This document shows, piece by piece, positions 8,766-17,692 of a DNA stretch of 64,000 bases (its first letter is position 1; each line of letters begins with the position of its first letter). The position numbers were made by a program, and so were the translations under genes. The DNA comes from Phycobacter azelaicus. Lineage in GTDB: Bacteria; Pseudomonadota; Alphaproteobacteria; Rhodobacterales; Rhodobacteraceae. The stretch is taken from positions 1,100,001 through 1,164,000 of the forward strand of contig NZ_WKFH01000003.1 in assembly GCF_014884385.1 (NCBI RefSeq), in the 5' to 3' direction. Below the pieces are notes generated by a model, which worked only from the letters and a program-made list of their open reading frames with translations, was not told where the DNA came from and did no database searches.

Positions 8766-9631
8766 CAGCCCAGCCCCTTCATCAGCTGGGCCATGCCCAG
8801 GTAGCGGTTATAGATCATCACCAGCGCGCCGAGCACCGCGAGCAGCATCAGCGACAGGGCCGAGCCAAGGGGCCAGTTCAGCTGGGTGATGATGGCCTCA
8901 AAGACGAGGTTGGCGAACATCGCATCGCGCGGCCCGCCCAGAACCAGCGGGGTGATGTAAGTTCCGGCACCAAGGACGAAACACAACAGGCCACCCGCTG
9001 CCAGGCCGGGCAGCGACAGCGGCAGCGTCACCTGCAGGAACGCTTGCCACTTGGTCGCGCCCAGAGAATTGGCGGCGTTTTCAAGATTGGTGTCGATGCC
9101 ATCAAGGCTGACAAAGATATTCAGGATCATGAAGGGCAGGAGGAAATGCACCAGGCCCAGGATCACCGTGACCTCGTTATAAAGCATCTGGATCGGCTCA
9201 TTGATGATGCCCATCGCCATCAGCGCCGAGTTGAGCGCGCCCGAGACGCCAAGGATGTTGATCCAGCTCATCGTGCGGATGATGTAGCTGATCCAGAAGG
9301 GCAGCATCAGCAAGAGAAGCAGCACCGCCTTGTTGCCTTGCGAACGGGCGATGAAATAGGCTGACGGATAGCCCATCAGCGCGCAGGCCACTGTGGTGAT
9401 CGCTGCAATACGCAGGGTGCTGATCAGGATGTCCCGGTAAAAGGGATCAGTGAGCGCCTCTTCCCAGTTATCAAGGTGAAACCCCGCCACATCGGCGCCG
9501 GTGGCGGTGCGCAGCCAGAAGCTGTAGACCAGAATGAACAGCAGCGGAACGAACAACAGCAACGTCACTGCAGTCAAGGCTGGGGACAGCAGAATCCAAG
9601 GCTGACGCGCCTCTCGTTTTTCGACGGACAT
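8765..9631 (-). CDS. ABC transporter permease, PotB-like
   Basis: The 288-residue membrane protein has six predicted helices and an EAA loop (AANSLGATKWQAF, then LPLSLPGL). It pairs with the PotC-like subunit. The start at 9631 is preferred because upstream in-frame residues would run into the divergent promoter, while MSVEKRE precedes the first membrane segment with a GGGAAAG ribosome site. It is the first gene of the ten-gene minus-strand operon, so the operon promoter must lie in the 98 bp shared with the LysR gene. Confidence 0.91.
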   Translation of the reverse strand: MSVEKREARQPWILLSPALTAVTLLLFVPLLFILVYSFWLRTATGADVAGFHLDNWEEALTDPFYRDILISTLRIAAITTVACALMGYPSAYFIARSQGNKAVLLLLLMLPFWISYIIRTMSWINILGVSGALNSALMAMGIINEPIQMLYNEVTVILGLVHFLLPFMILNIFVSLDGIDTNLENAANSLGATKWQAFLQVTLPLSLPGLAAGGLLCFVLGAGTYITPLVLGGPRDAMFANLVFEAIITQLNWPLGSALSLMLLAVLGALVMIYNRYLGMAQLMKGLG

Positions 9632-9694
9632 GGTCTTTCCCTGTTGATGCCCGTGATACCCGGGCTTGACGAGACCATGCAAAACCTGCCCAGT

Positions 9695-9740
9695 ATAGAT
9701 CAAATAGATAATCAAAATTGTGAATATAGATGAGATCTAT
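9695..9740. promoter_or_regulatory. Candidate LysR-type operator: ATAGAT repeats and a T-N11-A dyad
   Basis: ATAGAT occurs at 9695-9700, 9704-9709 and 9726-9731. The last copy faces ATCTAT at 9735-9740, giving a perfect 6-3-6 dyad that contains the T-N11-A spacing typical of LysR operators. The cluster sits between the divergent LysR gene and the transporter operon and reaches the LysR start codon. This is what an autoregulating LysR protein with several recognition sites would use. The assignment is inferred from position and symmetry. Confidence 0.6.
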
Positions 9741-10704
9741 GACCAATGAGGCCCGTTTCGCCCCCGACCGCATCGCCCGCGAGCTGGACTGGAATCTCTT
9801 GCGCACCTTCGTGGTGCTTGCAGAAAGCCATTCCATCACAGAAGCGGCGCAGCAGCTGCGGCTGAAACAGCCCTCGGTTTCCGCGGCGCTGAAAAAGCTG
9901 GAGGACCGCATCGGGCGCAAGCTGATCAACCGCTCACCAGGCCACTACCAACTGACTGATGCGGGGCGGCTGTTGTACCGCGAAGCGCTTGATATCAACG
10001 GGTCAATTCTGCGTCTTTCGACCCTGATGCGGGAACTCACGGATGAGGTGCAGGGACATATCAAGATCGCGGTCGCCAGCCATGTGGTTTGCCCGCTGTT
10101 TGACGAAGTTCTGGCCGAGTTTCACAGCAATCACCCCAAGGCGACGCTGTCGATTGATGTGCGCTCCAGCGCCGATGCCATTGCGGAGGTGGCCGCCAAA
10201 CGCGCCTCATTCGCGCTTTGCCTCGTGCGGGACCACAACCCCAAGCTTGAGTATCGCCGTCTCTACCGCGAATTCTTTGGGCTGTTCTGCGGGCCGCGCC
10301 ATCCATTGTTCGGACGCAAGGATCTGACCGTTGCCGACCTTGCGGGTCAAAGTTCGGTCAGTTTTGAAACCGACCGGCTGCATGATGTGCTGAAACCCGT
10401 GACTGTCATGCGGGCGCAGGCGGAACTTGGCGACAAGGTGACAGGTCTTTCCAGCCACCTTGAGGAAGTGCACCGTATGATCGTGGCCGGGATCGGGATC
10501 GGCCCCCTGCCCGTCCATGTGGCGGCACGTGATGTGCGGGATGGTCTATTGTGGCAGGTGCCCCCCTATGACGATCTGCCCGCGCTCGACGTGCACGTAG
10601 TGTGGAACCGCCACGCGGCCAAGAACCGCGCCGAAGAGCTGCTGATCGGCGGGCTGCTCGACGCTATCGAAGCCACCCCGATCGAGGATCGCACTTATCG
10701 CTGA
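9730..10704 (+). CDS. LysR family transcriptional regulator
   Basis: The 324-residue protein has the N-terminal LysR winged helix (about residues 15-75, with ITEAAQQLRLKQPSVSAAL as the helix-turn-helix) and a substrate-binding-like effector domain after residue 100. An alternative ATG at 9739 would give 321 residues; neither start has a strong ribosome site. It is divergent from the ABC-transporter operon and probably controls it in response to the transported amine or a breakdown product. The effector is unknown. Confidence 0.9.
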   Translation: MRSMTNEARFAPDRIARELDWNLLRTFVVLAESHSITEAAQQLRLKQPSVSAALKKLEDRIGRKLINRSPGHYQLTDAGRLLYREALDINGSILRLSTLMRELTDEVQGHIKIAVASHVVCPLFDEVLAEFHSNHPKATLSIDVRSSADAIAEVAAKRASFALCLVRDHNPKLEYRRLYREFFGLFCGPRHPLFGRKDLTVADLAGQSSVSFETDRLHDVLKPVTVMRAQAELGDKVTGLSSHLEEVHRMIVAGIGIGPLPVHVAARDVRDGLLWQVPPYDDLPALDVHVVWNRHAAKNRAEELLIGGLLDAIEATPIEDRTYR

Positions 10705-10709
10705 CAGCC

Positions 10710-11066
10710 TTAGATGGACAGGCGCCAAGCCCCGTTCACGTCCTTACAAAACTTGCGATTGATCAAGCTGGCTTGTTCCGCCCCCTTGGGGTGGGCTTTA
10801 TGCTGCAGAACGATGCAATTGCCCTGCTGATCGACAACCGTGACCTTCCCATAGGCGGCAGAGTCAGGGTTGCTCCATGCCTCGGAGGTGCCTTTTCGGG
10901 GCTGCGCCACACCGTAGAGCACAGCCTCTGCCTGGATCATCATTTCCAGATCCACCGGGGTAAAGCCCGATTGCGACAGGATACGGCTCAGCGGCTTGCC
11001 GACGACGGGCGCTGCGGCCAGCATGGCAACACTCAGGGCGGCAAGGGTCTTGGCAAAAGGGGTCAT
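10710..11066 (-). CDS. Small secreted hypothetical protein
   Basis: The 118-residue protein has a clear signal peptide (hydrophobic residues 7-22) and a mature part with two cysteines (Cys84, Cys107) that could form a disulfide. The spacing AWSNPDS, then GNC, then FC.DVNGAWR recalls short outer-membrane or surface proteins of the RT0821/Lpp0805 kind, but the similarity is weak and the call stays hypothetical. It converges on the LysR gene, with only 5 bp between the two stops, and appears to be a single-gene unit. Confidence 0.65.
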   Translation of the reverse strand: MTPFAKTLAALSVAMLAAAPVVGKPLSRILSQSGFTPVDLEMMIQAEAVLYGVAQPRKGTSEAWSNPDSAAYGKVTVVDQQGNCIVLQHKAHPKGAEQASLINRKFCKDVNGAWRLSI

Positions 11067-11147
11067 AAAGCTGTGGCCTCGATGTGAAATCTGATCTCGC
11101 CGGTAATGTGGTGCAATGGTGGCTCTTTGTCCACCAGAGGTCGTCTC

Positions 11148-12020
11148 TCAGGTAAACTTGCGGAACAGCCGGGTCATGTCGAACAGCTCATCCAGCCGCT
11201 CGTAACGTTCGCGGGTCTCATCCCAGCCCTCCTCCTGGGTGGCGGCAATCATCGCCTCCAAGAGCATCATCGTGGAGATGTTCGAATCCCAAGCCGAGGG
11301 AATTTCCACCCAGCAGTTGAACGTATGCTGCGCGACCGAGGTGATGGGACTGGCCCATTGATCTGTGATCAGGATGATCTTGACGCCCCGCTCGGCGGCA
11401 AGCTCTGCCAGACGTTGCAGGTTAGTCTCATAGCGCCGCACATCGAACATCAACAGCGTATCGCCCGCCTCCATATCCAGCACGTAATGCGGCCAGGTGG
11501 CAGATGAGGATGTCATATGCGTCACATGCTGCCGGATCGCCTGGAAGTGGGTAAAGGCATAGTCTGCCAGCGCCCGCGTGATTCGCCCGCCAACCACGTA
11601 AAGCCTGCCCTCGGTATCGGAAAGCTGGCGTACGGCAAGGTCGAATTGTTCGTAGTCAAGATTGGAAAAGGTCTGGCCAAGGTTGTCGGTCACGGCCTGT
11701 GCAAATCTGTTCAAAAGATGCCCTTCGGGCGCCTCGGCGGCCCAGTTGGCGCGCCGCTGCGTAGGTCCGGAGACCTGCGCCTCAAGCTCTTTCAGCAAGG
11801 CCTGGTGAAACTGCGGATAACCCTTGAAACCCAGCTTCTGCACCATGCGCGCCACGGTCGGGGTCGAGACGTCCGCGTTGGCCGCGACGATGGTGATCGA
11901 GGCCAGCCCAGCCGCCGGATAGTTCTCAAGCAGGGAGTTCGCGAATTTGCGCTCGGACTGTGTCAGAGTGGAATATTGTTCGCGGATCAACTCGCGCACG
12001 CTGGGGGCGGGTTTGGACAC
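11148..12020 (-). CDS. MurR/RpiR family transcriptional regulator
   Basis: The 290-residue protein has an N-terminal RpiR helix-turn-helix domain (residues 5-77; ANADVSTPTVARMVQKLGFKGY marks the recognition helix region) and a SIS domain (about 125-260; LYVVGGRITRALADY). SIS domains usually bind phosphosugars, but RpiR regulators of roseobacters also control amino acid and amine catabolism. It is divergent from the amidohydrolase-TRAP-GS operon with 155 bp between, and most likely regulates it. The ligand is unknown. Confidence 0.9.
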   Translation of the reverse strand: MSKPAPSVRELIREQYSTLTQSERKFANSLLENYPAAGLASITIVAANADVSTPTVARMVQKLGFKGYPQFHQALLKELEAQVSGPTQRRANWAAEAPEGHLLNRFAQAVTDNLGQTFSNLDYEQFDLAVRQLSDTEGRLYVVGGRITRALADYAFTHFQAIRQHVTHMTSSSATWPHYVLDMEAGDTLLMFDVRRYETNLQRLAELAAERGVKIILITDQWASPITSVAQHTFNCWVEIPSAWDSNISTMMLLEAMIAATQEEGWDETRERYERLDELFDMTRLFRKFT

Positions 12021-12175
12021 AGGCGATCACCTCCACATCTGGTCGTCGGTCAAAAAACAGGCAGCCGCGGCACCCTACATGGTCTCGAGAGGGATCGCAG
12101 GAAAAACTTGACTGGAAGGATATTGACAGAAATACCAATGCATGAAAACATTTTTCCAAATCTGGGGAGTGCTGC

Positions 12176-12961
12176 ATGTCATCGGGCGAGTCCAACGCTC
12201 AAAAAGAAGCCGTGGAGATCTTCAACGCCGATGGTGCGGGGGATGTGCTGATCCTGTGCGAGCACGCCAGTTACGACATTCCAGACCGTTACAACGGGCT
12301 AGGTCTTGCCGAAGCGGACCGGACCAGCCACGCAGCCTGGGACCCGGGCGCGCGGGCAGTGTCCTTGGCGCTTGCCAAGGCTCTGGATGCACCCATGGTG
12401 GCAAGTACGGTGTCGCGGCTGGTCTACGACTGCAACCGCCCCCCCGAGGCACGCTCGGCCATGCCGGTCAAATCCGAAGTGATCGAGGTTCCCGGCAATG
12501 TCGGCCTCACAGCGCAGGCACGCGAAGAGCGGGTTCGCACTGTCTACAAGCCCTTCTGCAACGCCGTAAGTGCTGTTCTGGCAGCGCGCAAGGCAGCAGG
12601 GCGCGAAACCGTTCTGGTGACCGTGCACAGCTTTACCCCTGTCTATTTCGGCACCCATCGCGCCGTTGAAATCGGCATCTTGCACGACAGTGACAGCCGT
12701 CTGGCAGATGCCATGCTGGCCGAAGCACACCGCCTGCCCGATCGACAGATCGCGCGCAACGAACCCTATGGGCCCGAGGATGGGGTCACGCACTCCCTAC
12801 GTCTGCATGGGCTGGAAAATGGTCTTGCGAACGTGATGATCGAAGTGCGCAACGACCTCTTGCACAATACCAGGGACGAGGCCGCCATGGCCGAGGAGTT
12901 GCTCACCCTGCTGCGTCCGGCGCTAGCTGCACTTCAGAGCGAAAGGCAGGCAGATGCCTAG
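12176..12961 (+). CDS. N-formylglutamate amidohydrolase family protein
   Basis: The 261-residue protein has family features of N-formylglutamate amidohydrolases: CEHASYDIP near the N-terminus, SHAAWDPGA, VYDCNRPPEA and VTVHSFTP. Classical members hydrolyse N-formylglutamate to glutamate and formate in histidine breakdown, but no hut genes are present here. The gene starts an operon with a TRAP transporter, a glutamine-synthetase-like ligase and two dehydrogenases. Hydrolysis of a gamma-glutamyl or other N-acyl amide at the end of such a pathway is a reasonable alternative role. The ATG has GGGGAG at proper spacing. Confidence 0.85.
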   Translation: MSSGESNAQKEAVEIFNADGAGDVLILCEHASYDIPDRYNGLGLAEADRTSHAAWDPGARAVSLALAKALDAPMVASTVSRLVYDCNRPPEARSAMPVKSEVIEVPGNVGLTAQAREERVRTVYKPFCNAVSAVLAARKAAGRETVLVTVHSFTPVYFGTHRAVEIGILHDSDSRLADAMLAEAHRLPDRQIARNEPYGPEDGVTHSLRLHGLENGLANVMIEVRNDLLHNTRDEAAMAEELLTLLRPALAALQSERQADA

Positions 12962-13550
12962 TTTCATTCACGCATATGTGCGGGGCATTGATGCGATGAA
13001 CCGGTTCATCGGCCGCTTTGCCATGTACCTGATCTTCGCCCTGATCGGCGTGCTTTTGTGGTCTTCGGTGTCAAAGACCTTTTTCACCCCTTCGCTCTGG
13101 ACGCTGGAGACCGCGCAATTCGTGATGGTCGCCTATTACATCCTCGGCGGGCCATACTCGATCCAGATGGGATCGAACGTGCGAATGGATCTCTTCTATG
13201 GTGGCTGGTCCGCCCGGACCAAGGCCTGGGTCGATGGATTCACAGTGCTGTTCCTGATGGTTTATCTCGGCATCCTCTTTTACGGCGCTGTCAGCTCCAC
13301 CGCCTATAGCCTTGGCTATTTCGGGATGGAGCCTTTCTCCTTTTTCGGGGATCTGGTCTGGACGCTGATCACCGAGGGGCCAACCGCCGCCGCTGAGAAA
13401 ATCGGATATCTAGAGCGCAGCTCCACCGCTTGGCGGCCCTTCCTGTGGCCCGTCAAATTCATCCTCTGCTTCGGTGTCCTATTGATGCTGCTGCAATGCC
13501 TTGCCGAATTGTTCCGGGATATCGGACGCCTGCGCGGAGTGGACCTCTGA
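12954..13550 (+). CDS. TRAP transporter small permease subunit (DctQ type)
   Basis: The 198-residue inner-membrane protein has four hydrophobic helices, the usual DctQ number, with an inserted loop rich in aromatic residues between helices 3 and 4. It starts 8 bp inside the amidohydrolase gene and ends in a TGATG overlap with the large permease gene, so all three are coupled. With DctM and DctP it forms a tripartite, ion-driven importer. The substrate is probably the compound processed by the downstream ligase and dehydrogenases. Confidence 0.9.
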   Translation: MPSFIHAYVRGIDAMNRFIGRFAMYLIFALIGVLLWSSVSKTFFTPSLWTLETAQFVMVAYYILGGPYSIQMGSNVRMDLFYGGWSARTKAWVDGFTVLFLMVYLGILFYGAVSSTAYSLGYFGMEPFSFFGDLVWTLITEGPTAAAEKIGYLERSSTAWRPFLWPVKFILCFGVLLMLLQCLAELFRDIGRLRGVDL

Positions 13551-15052
13551 TGCCCTATGAAATGATCGCTCTCGTGATGTTTGCCGGCATGATGCTGATG
13601 CTGATGACCGGCCAGCGCGTCTTTGGCGCCATCGGATTCGTCGGTGCGGTTGCGGGCCTGCTTCTGTGGGGCACCGGCGGGGTGGAGATTCCGTTTTCGG
13701 CCGCGATGAAGCTGATGAAATGGTATCCGCTGCTGACCCTGCCGATGTTCATCTTCATGGGCTACGTTCTGTCGGAATCCAAGATTGCTGACGATCTCTA
13801 CCGCATGTTCCACGTCTGGATGGGACCGGTGAAAGGCGGGCTTGCCATCGGCACAATCGGCTTGATGGTGCTGGTTTCGGCCATGAACGGTCTGTCGGTC
13901 GCGGGCATGGCCATTGGCGCCACCATCGCCCTGCCTGAGCTTTTGCGGCGCGGCTATGACAAGATACTGGTGACGGGCACCATTCAGGCGGGATCCAGTC
14001 TGGGCATTCTGGTGCCACCTTCGGTGGTGCTGGTGCTTTACGCGATGATCGCGCGCCAGCCGGTTGGGCAGCTCTGGCTCGCCGGTGTGATCCCCGGCCT
14101 TTTGATGGCGACCATGTTCATCGTCTACATCTACATTCGCGCGCGGATGCAGCCGAACCTTGGCCCCGCCATGACGCCCGAGGATCTGGCCGAATACGAC
14201 CGCGTCAGCGACCATCCGCTGCGCCTAAATCACATCGTTCTGGCGGCCCTTGTGGTGATCCCGCTGGTGGTGAAACTGGGCATCGTGGCGCCGAAATCCG
14301 CCATCGGCCTCGCCCTTGGCGCTGCGGCGCTGTCCTTTGTCACCCGCAAGATCCCGCTGTTCTACACGGACCTGTTCCTGAAAGAGAAATATCGGCTCTT
14401 GTTTTCCGGCGTGCTGCCGCTGGCGATCTTTGCCGCGATGATGATCCCCTTCGTCAACGGCTGGACCTCTCTGGTGGAAAGCTCGGCCATCGGTGCGATG
14501 ACAGCCTTTATCGCTGCGGTCCTCAAGGGACGCATGAACAAGGAAGTGTTTGAGACCTCGGTGCGCTCCACCCTTGGGATTTCCTGCATGTTCATGTGGA
14601 TCATCCTCGCTGCGCTTGGCTTTGGGGCGATCTTTGATGGTCTCGGCGCCGTAAAAGCCATCGAGGATCTGTTCACCACGCAACTGGGTCTGTCGCCTTG
14701 GATGATCCTCATCCTGATGCAGCTCAGCTTCATCGTGATGGGCACTTTCCTAGATGACACCGCCATGCTGGTAATCGTCGCGCCGCTTTATGTGCCGCTG
14801 GTGGGGGCGCTTGGCTTTGATCTGATCTGGTACGGGGTGCTTTACACGATCACCACCCAAATCGCCTATATGACGCCGCCTTTTGGCTACAACCTCTTCC
14901 TGATGCGCGCCATGGCGCCGCCCGAGATCGGGCTGAAGGATATTTATGTCTCCATCATCCCCTTCGTAGCGGTGATGGTGGTGGCGCTGACGCTTGTGAT
15001 GCTGTTCCCGCAAATCGCTTTGTGGCTGCCGGAACTGGTTTACGGAAAATAA
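13550..15052 (+). CDS. TRAP transporter large permease subunit (DctM type)
   Basis: The 500-residue protein has a dozen or so hydrophobic segments and DctM family regions such as LPMFIFMGYVL, MNGLSVAGMAIGAT and SLGILVPPSVVLVLYA. The ATG at 13550 overlaps the DctQ stop by 1 bp, which fixes the start. A central linker (about residues 190-225) is hydrophilic, as is common in this family. It is the main substrate-translocating subunit. Confidence 0.92.
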   Translation: MPYEMIALVMFAGMMLMLMTGQRVFGAIGFVGAVAGLLLWGTGGVEIPFSAAMKLMKWYPLLTLPMFIFMGYVLSESKIADDLYRMFHVWMGPVKGGLAIGTIGLMVLVSAMNGLSVAGMAIGATIALPELLRRGYDKILVTGTIQAGSSLGILVPPSVVLVLYAMIARQPVGQLWLAGVIPGLLMATMFIVYIYIRARMQPNLGPAMTPEDLAEYDRVSDHPLRLNHIVLAALVVIPLVVKLGIVAPKSAIGLALGAAALSFVTRKIPLFYTDLFLKEKYRLLFSGVLPLAIFAAMMIPFVNGWTSLVESSAIGAMTAFIAAVLKGRMNKEVFETSVRSTLGISCMFMWIILAALGFGAIFDGLGAVKAIEDLFTTQLGLSPWMILILMQLSFIVMGTFLDDTAMLVIVAPLYVPLVGALGFDLIWYGVLYTITTQIAYMTPPFGYNLFLMRAMAPPEIGLKDIYVSIIPFVAVMVVALTLVMLFPQIALWLPELVYGK

Positions 15053-15061
15053 TCAACAAGA

Positions 15062-15076
15062 GCCCCGGTCGGGGGC
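15062..15076 (+). promoter_or_regulatory. Intercistronic hairpin between dctM and dctP genes
   Basis: GCCCC (15062-15066) pairs with GGGGC (15072-15076) just after the DctM stop and before the strong AAGGAGAGA ribosome site of the binding-protein gene. It is short and has no T run. A role in raising binding-protein mRNA stability is plausible but not demonstrable here. Confidence 0.35.
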
Positions 15077-15100
15077 CCTATTTCAACAAGGAGAGAAGTG

Positions 15101-16135
15101 ATGACAACAAGACGTAAGTTTCTGACCACCGCTGGCGCTGGCGCCATGGCCGCCCCGCTGGCGACCCCGGCCCTGGCCCAGTCCACCATCAAGTGGCGCA
15201 TGCAGACCTATGCCGGTGCGGCGCTGGCTGAACATGTGGTGAAACCCGCCATCGACATGTTCAACAAGATCGCAGGCGACCGCATGCAGATCGAACTGTT
15301 CTATGCCGACCAGCTGGTGCCCACGGGCGAATTGTTCCGCGCCATGCAGCGCGGCACCATTGATGCGGTGCAGTCCGATGACGACTCCATGGCATCGCCA
15401 ACCGAAGTCACCGTCTTTGGCGGCTACTTCCCCTTTGCTTCGCGCTACAGCCTCGATGTGCCGGTGCTGTTCAACCAGTACGGCCTTAATGAGATCTGGG
15501 ACGAGGAATACTCCAAGGTCGGCGTCAAGCACATCTCGGCTGGCGCCTGGGATCCCTGCCACTTTGCCACCAAGGACCCGATCCGCTCTCTCGCGGACCT
15601 CAAGGGCAAGCGCGTCTTCACCTTCCCGACCGCAGGCCGCTTCCTGAGCCAGTTCGGCGTGGTGCCGGTCACCTTGCCTTGGGAAGACATCGAAGTCGCC
15701 GTTCAAACGGGCGAGCTGGACGGGATCGCATGGTCGGGCATCACCGAAGACTATACCGTTGGCTGGGCCGACGTGACCAACTACTTCCTGACCAACAACA
15801 TCTCGGGCGCATGGGCAGGCAGCTTCTTTGCCAACCAGGGCCGCTGGAACGAGCTGCCGGAAGATCTGCAGACCCTGTTCCGCGTCTGCTGTGACCAGTC
15901 GCACTACTATCGTCAGTGGTGGTACTGGGGCGGCGAAGCCTCCCTGCGCGTCAATGGCACCAAGATGGAGCTGACCTCGATCCCCGATGCCGAATGGCAG
16001 CAGGTCGAAGACGCCGCCGTGAAGTTCTGGGACGAGATCGCAGCCGAAAGCCCAACCAAGGCCAAGGTCGTCGAGATCTTCAAGAAATATAACGCCGACA
16101 TGACCAAGGCTGGCCGCCCCTACCGCTACGGCTGA
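15101..16135 (+). CDS. TRAP transporter substrate-binding protein (DctP type)
   Basis: The 344-residue periplasmic protein starts with a twin-arginine signal (TRRKFLT) and an ALA cleavage site near residue 27. The mature protein has the DctP pattern: KWRMQTYAG, an FYADQLVPTGELF region, the LKGKRV segment and an aromatic-rich substrate pocket. The ATG at 15101 is chosen over a GTG one codon earlier because of its spacing to AAGGAGAGA. Tat export suggests folding in the cytoplasm before export. The ligand is unknown but probably an amine or amino alcohol by context. Confidence 0.92.
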   Translation: MTTRRKFLTTAGAGAMAAPLATPALAQSTIKWRMQTYAGAALAEHVVKPAIDMFNKIAGDRMQIELFYADQLVPTGELFRAMQRGTIDAVQSDDDSMASPTEVTVFGGYFPFASRYSLDVPVLFNQYGLNEIWDEEYSKVGVKHISAGAWDPCHFATKDPIRSLADLKGKRVFTFPTAGRFLSQFGVVPVTLPWEDIEVAVQTGELDGIAWSGITEDYTVGWADVTNYFLTNNISGAWAGSFFANQGRWNELPEDLQTLFRVCCDQSHYYRQWWYWGGEASLRVNGTKMELTSIPDAEWQQVEDAAVKFWDEIAAESPTKAKVVEIFKKYNADMTKAGRPYRYG

Positions 16136-16159
16136 TCGGCACGCATTGTAACACACTCT

Positions 16160-16188
16160 CCGGCCCGCGATTTATCCTTGCGGGCCGG
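16160..16188 (+). promoter_or_regulatory. GC-rich hairpin after the TRAP binding-protein gene
   Basis: CCGGCCCGC (16160-16168) pairs perfectly with GCGGGCCGG (16180-16188) around an 11-nt loop in the 136-bp gap between dctP and the ligase gene. No T run follows, so it is more likely an mRNA-stabilising or partial terminator element than a full stop. Confidence 0.5.
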
Positions 16189-16271
16189 GAACCGGAACCG
16201 AGACTTTGCCCGCAGGCGCCACTCTGACAGCAGCTTGGCCCTGCGGGCCGCAACCTGAAAGGGCCTACCTC

Positions 16272-17624
16272 ATGCTCTCCTTCGACACGCTCAAATCCCA
16301 GGTTGCCGATGGCACCGTGGACACCGTTCTTGTGTGCCTTGTGGACATGCAGGGACGCCTGATGGGGAAACGCTTCCACGCCAAGCATTTCGTCAACAGC
16401 GCCTGGGAAGAAACCCATTGCTGCAATTACCTTTTGGCCACCGATCTGGAGATGGCAACGCCCGATGGCTATGCCTCCACCAGCTGGGAAGGCGGCTATG
16501 GCGACTATGTGATGAAGCCGGACCTGTCGACCCTGCGCCCGATGCCCTGGCTTGAGGGCACCGTCATGGTGCTTTGTGATGTGCTGGACCACCATACCCA
16601 CAAGGAAGTCCCGCACTCCCCGCGCGCAATCCTCAAGAAACAGATCAAACGCCTGGCCGAACTGGGTTATGACGCGATGATGGCCACCGAGCTGGAGTTC
16701 TTCCTGTTCGAGAAAAGCTTTGGCGAGATTGCCAAATCGGGCTTCCGCGATCTGACGCCGATCTCCGCCTATAACGAAGACTACCACATCCTGCAGACCA
16801 CCAAGGAAGAACACGTGATGCGCCCCCTGCGCAATCACCTGTGGGACGCAGGCATTCCGGTCGAAAACACCAAGGGTGAGGCCGAAGCGGGCCAGGAAGA
16901 GCTGAACATCAAATACGATGAGGCCCTCAACACCGCCGATCACCACACCATCGCCAAACATGCAGTCAAGGAGATCGCCTGGCAGCAGGGCCATGCCGCG
17001 ACCTTCCTGCCGAAATGGCACCAGGACAAGGTCGGCTCTTCTTCGCACGTGCACCAATCGCTTTGGAAGGACGGAAAGCCTGCCTTCTATGACGAAAGCG
17101 ACCCCCTGGGGATGAGCCAGTTGATGAAACACTACATGGCCGGGATGCTGAAATACGCGCCCGACTACATGTATTTCCTGGCGCCCTACATCAACAGCTA
17201 CAAGCGCTTCATGAAGGGCACTTTTGCCCCCACCCGCATCATCTGGTCGGTGGACAACCGTACCGCGGGCTTCCGCCTCTGCGGTGATGGCACCAAGGCA
17301 GTGCGCGTCGAATGCCGCGTCGGTGGCTCGGATATCAACCCCTATCTGGCCATGGCCGCCCAGCTGGCGGCGGGCATCGCAGGTATCGAGGAAGAGCTGG
17401 AACTGGCCCCTGCCGCCAAGGGCGACGTCTACCAGGGCGACACCGGGATGCTCCCCGGCAGCCTGCGTGAGTCTCGTGAAACCCTGAAAGGCTCCGACAT
17501 GCTGCGCGCCGCCTTTGGCGACGAGGTGGTGGATCACTACGTGCGCGCCGCCGAGGTCGAGATCGAAGACTTTGAGCGTGTTGTGACCGACTACGAGATC
17601 GCACGCGGATTTGAGCGGGCCTGA
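16272..17624 (+). CDS. Glutamine synthetase family ligase (gamma-glutamyl-amine synthetase-like)
   Basis: The 450-residue protein belongs to the glutamine synthetase superfamily. The paired metal ligands are Glu140 and Glu142 in ATELEFFLF. A further acidic motif is GEAEAGQEE, the ATP/metal His lies in SSHVHQSL, and NRTAGFRL plus VECRVGGSD hold the phosphate- and substrate-contacting arginines. The shape resembles PuuA, IpuC and GmaS, which join glutamate to an amine with ATP. It is followed by aldehyde and alcohol dehydrogenases rather than nitrogen-assimilation genes, so a catabolic gamma-glutamylation role is inferred. The ATG at 16272 has AAAGGG upstream; a longer frame lacks a ribosome site. 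Confidence 0.88.
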   Translation: MLSFDTLKSQVADGTVDTVLVCLVDMQGRLMGKRFHAKHFVNSAWEETHCCNYLLATDLEMATPDGYASTSWEGGYGDYVMKPDLSTLRPMPWLEGTVMVLCDVLDHHTHKEVPHSPRAILKKQIKRLAELGYDAMMATELEFFLFEKSFGEIAKSGFRDLTPISAYNEDYHILQTTKEEHVMRPLRNHLWDAGIPVENTKGEAEAGQEELNIKYDEALNTADHHTIAKHAVKEIAWQQGHAATFLPKWHQDKVGSSSHVHQSLWKDGKPAFYDESDPLGMSQLMKHYMAGMLKYAPDYMYFLAPYINSYKRFMKGTFAPTRIIWSVDNRTAGFRLCGDGTKAVRVECRVGGSDINPYLAMAAQLAAGIAGIEEELELAPAAKGDVYQGDTGMLPGSLRESRETLKGSDMLRAAFGDEVVDHYVRAAEVEIEDFERVVTDYEIARGFERA

Positions 17625-17692
17625 TCTTGCCCGTCACCTGAATGACTGACACGGGCAGGACAACATTCTGCCCGCAACCAAAAGAGGATGGC

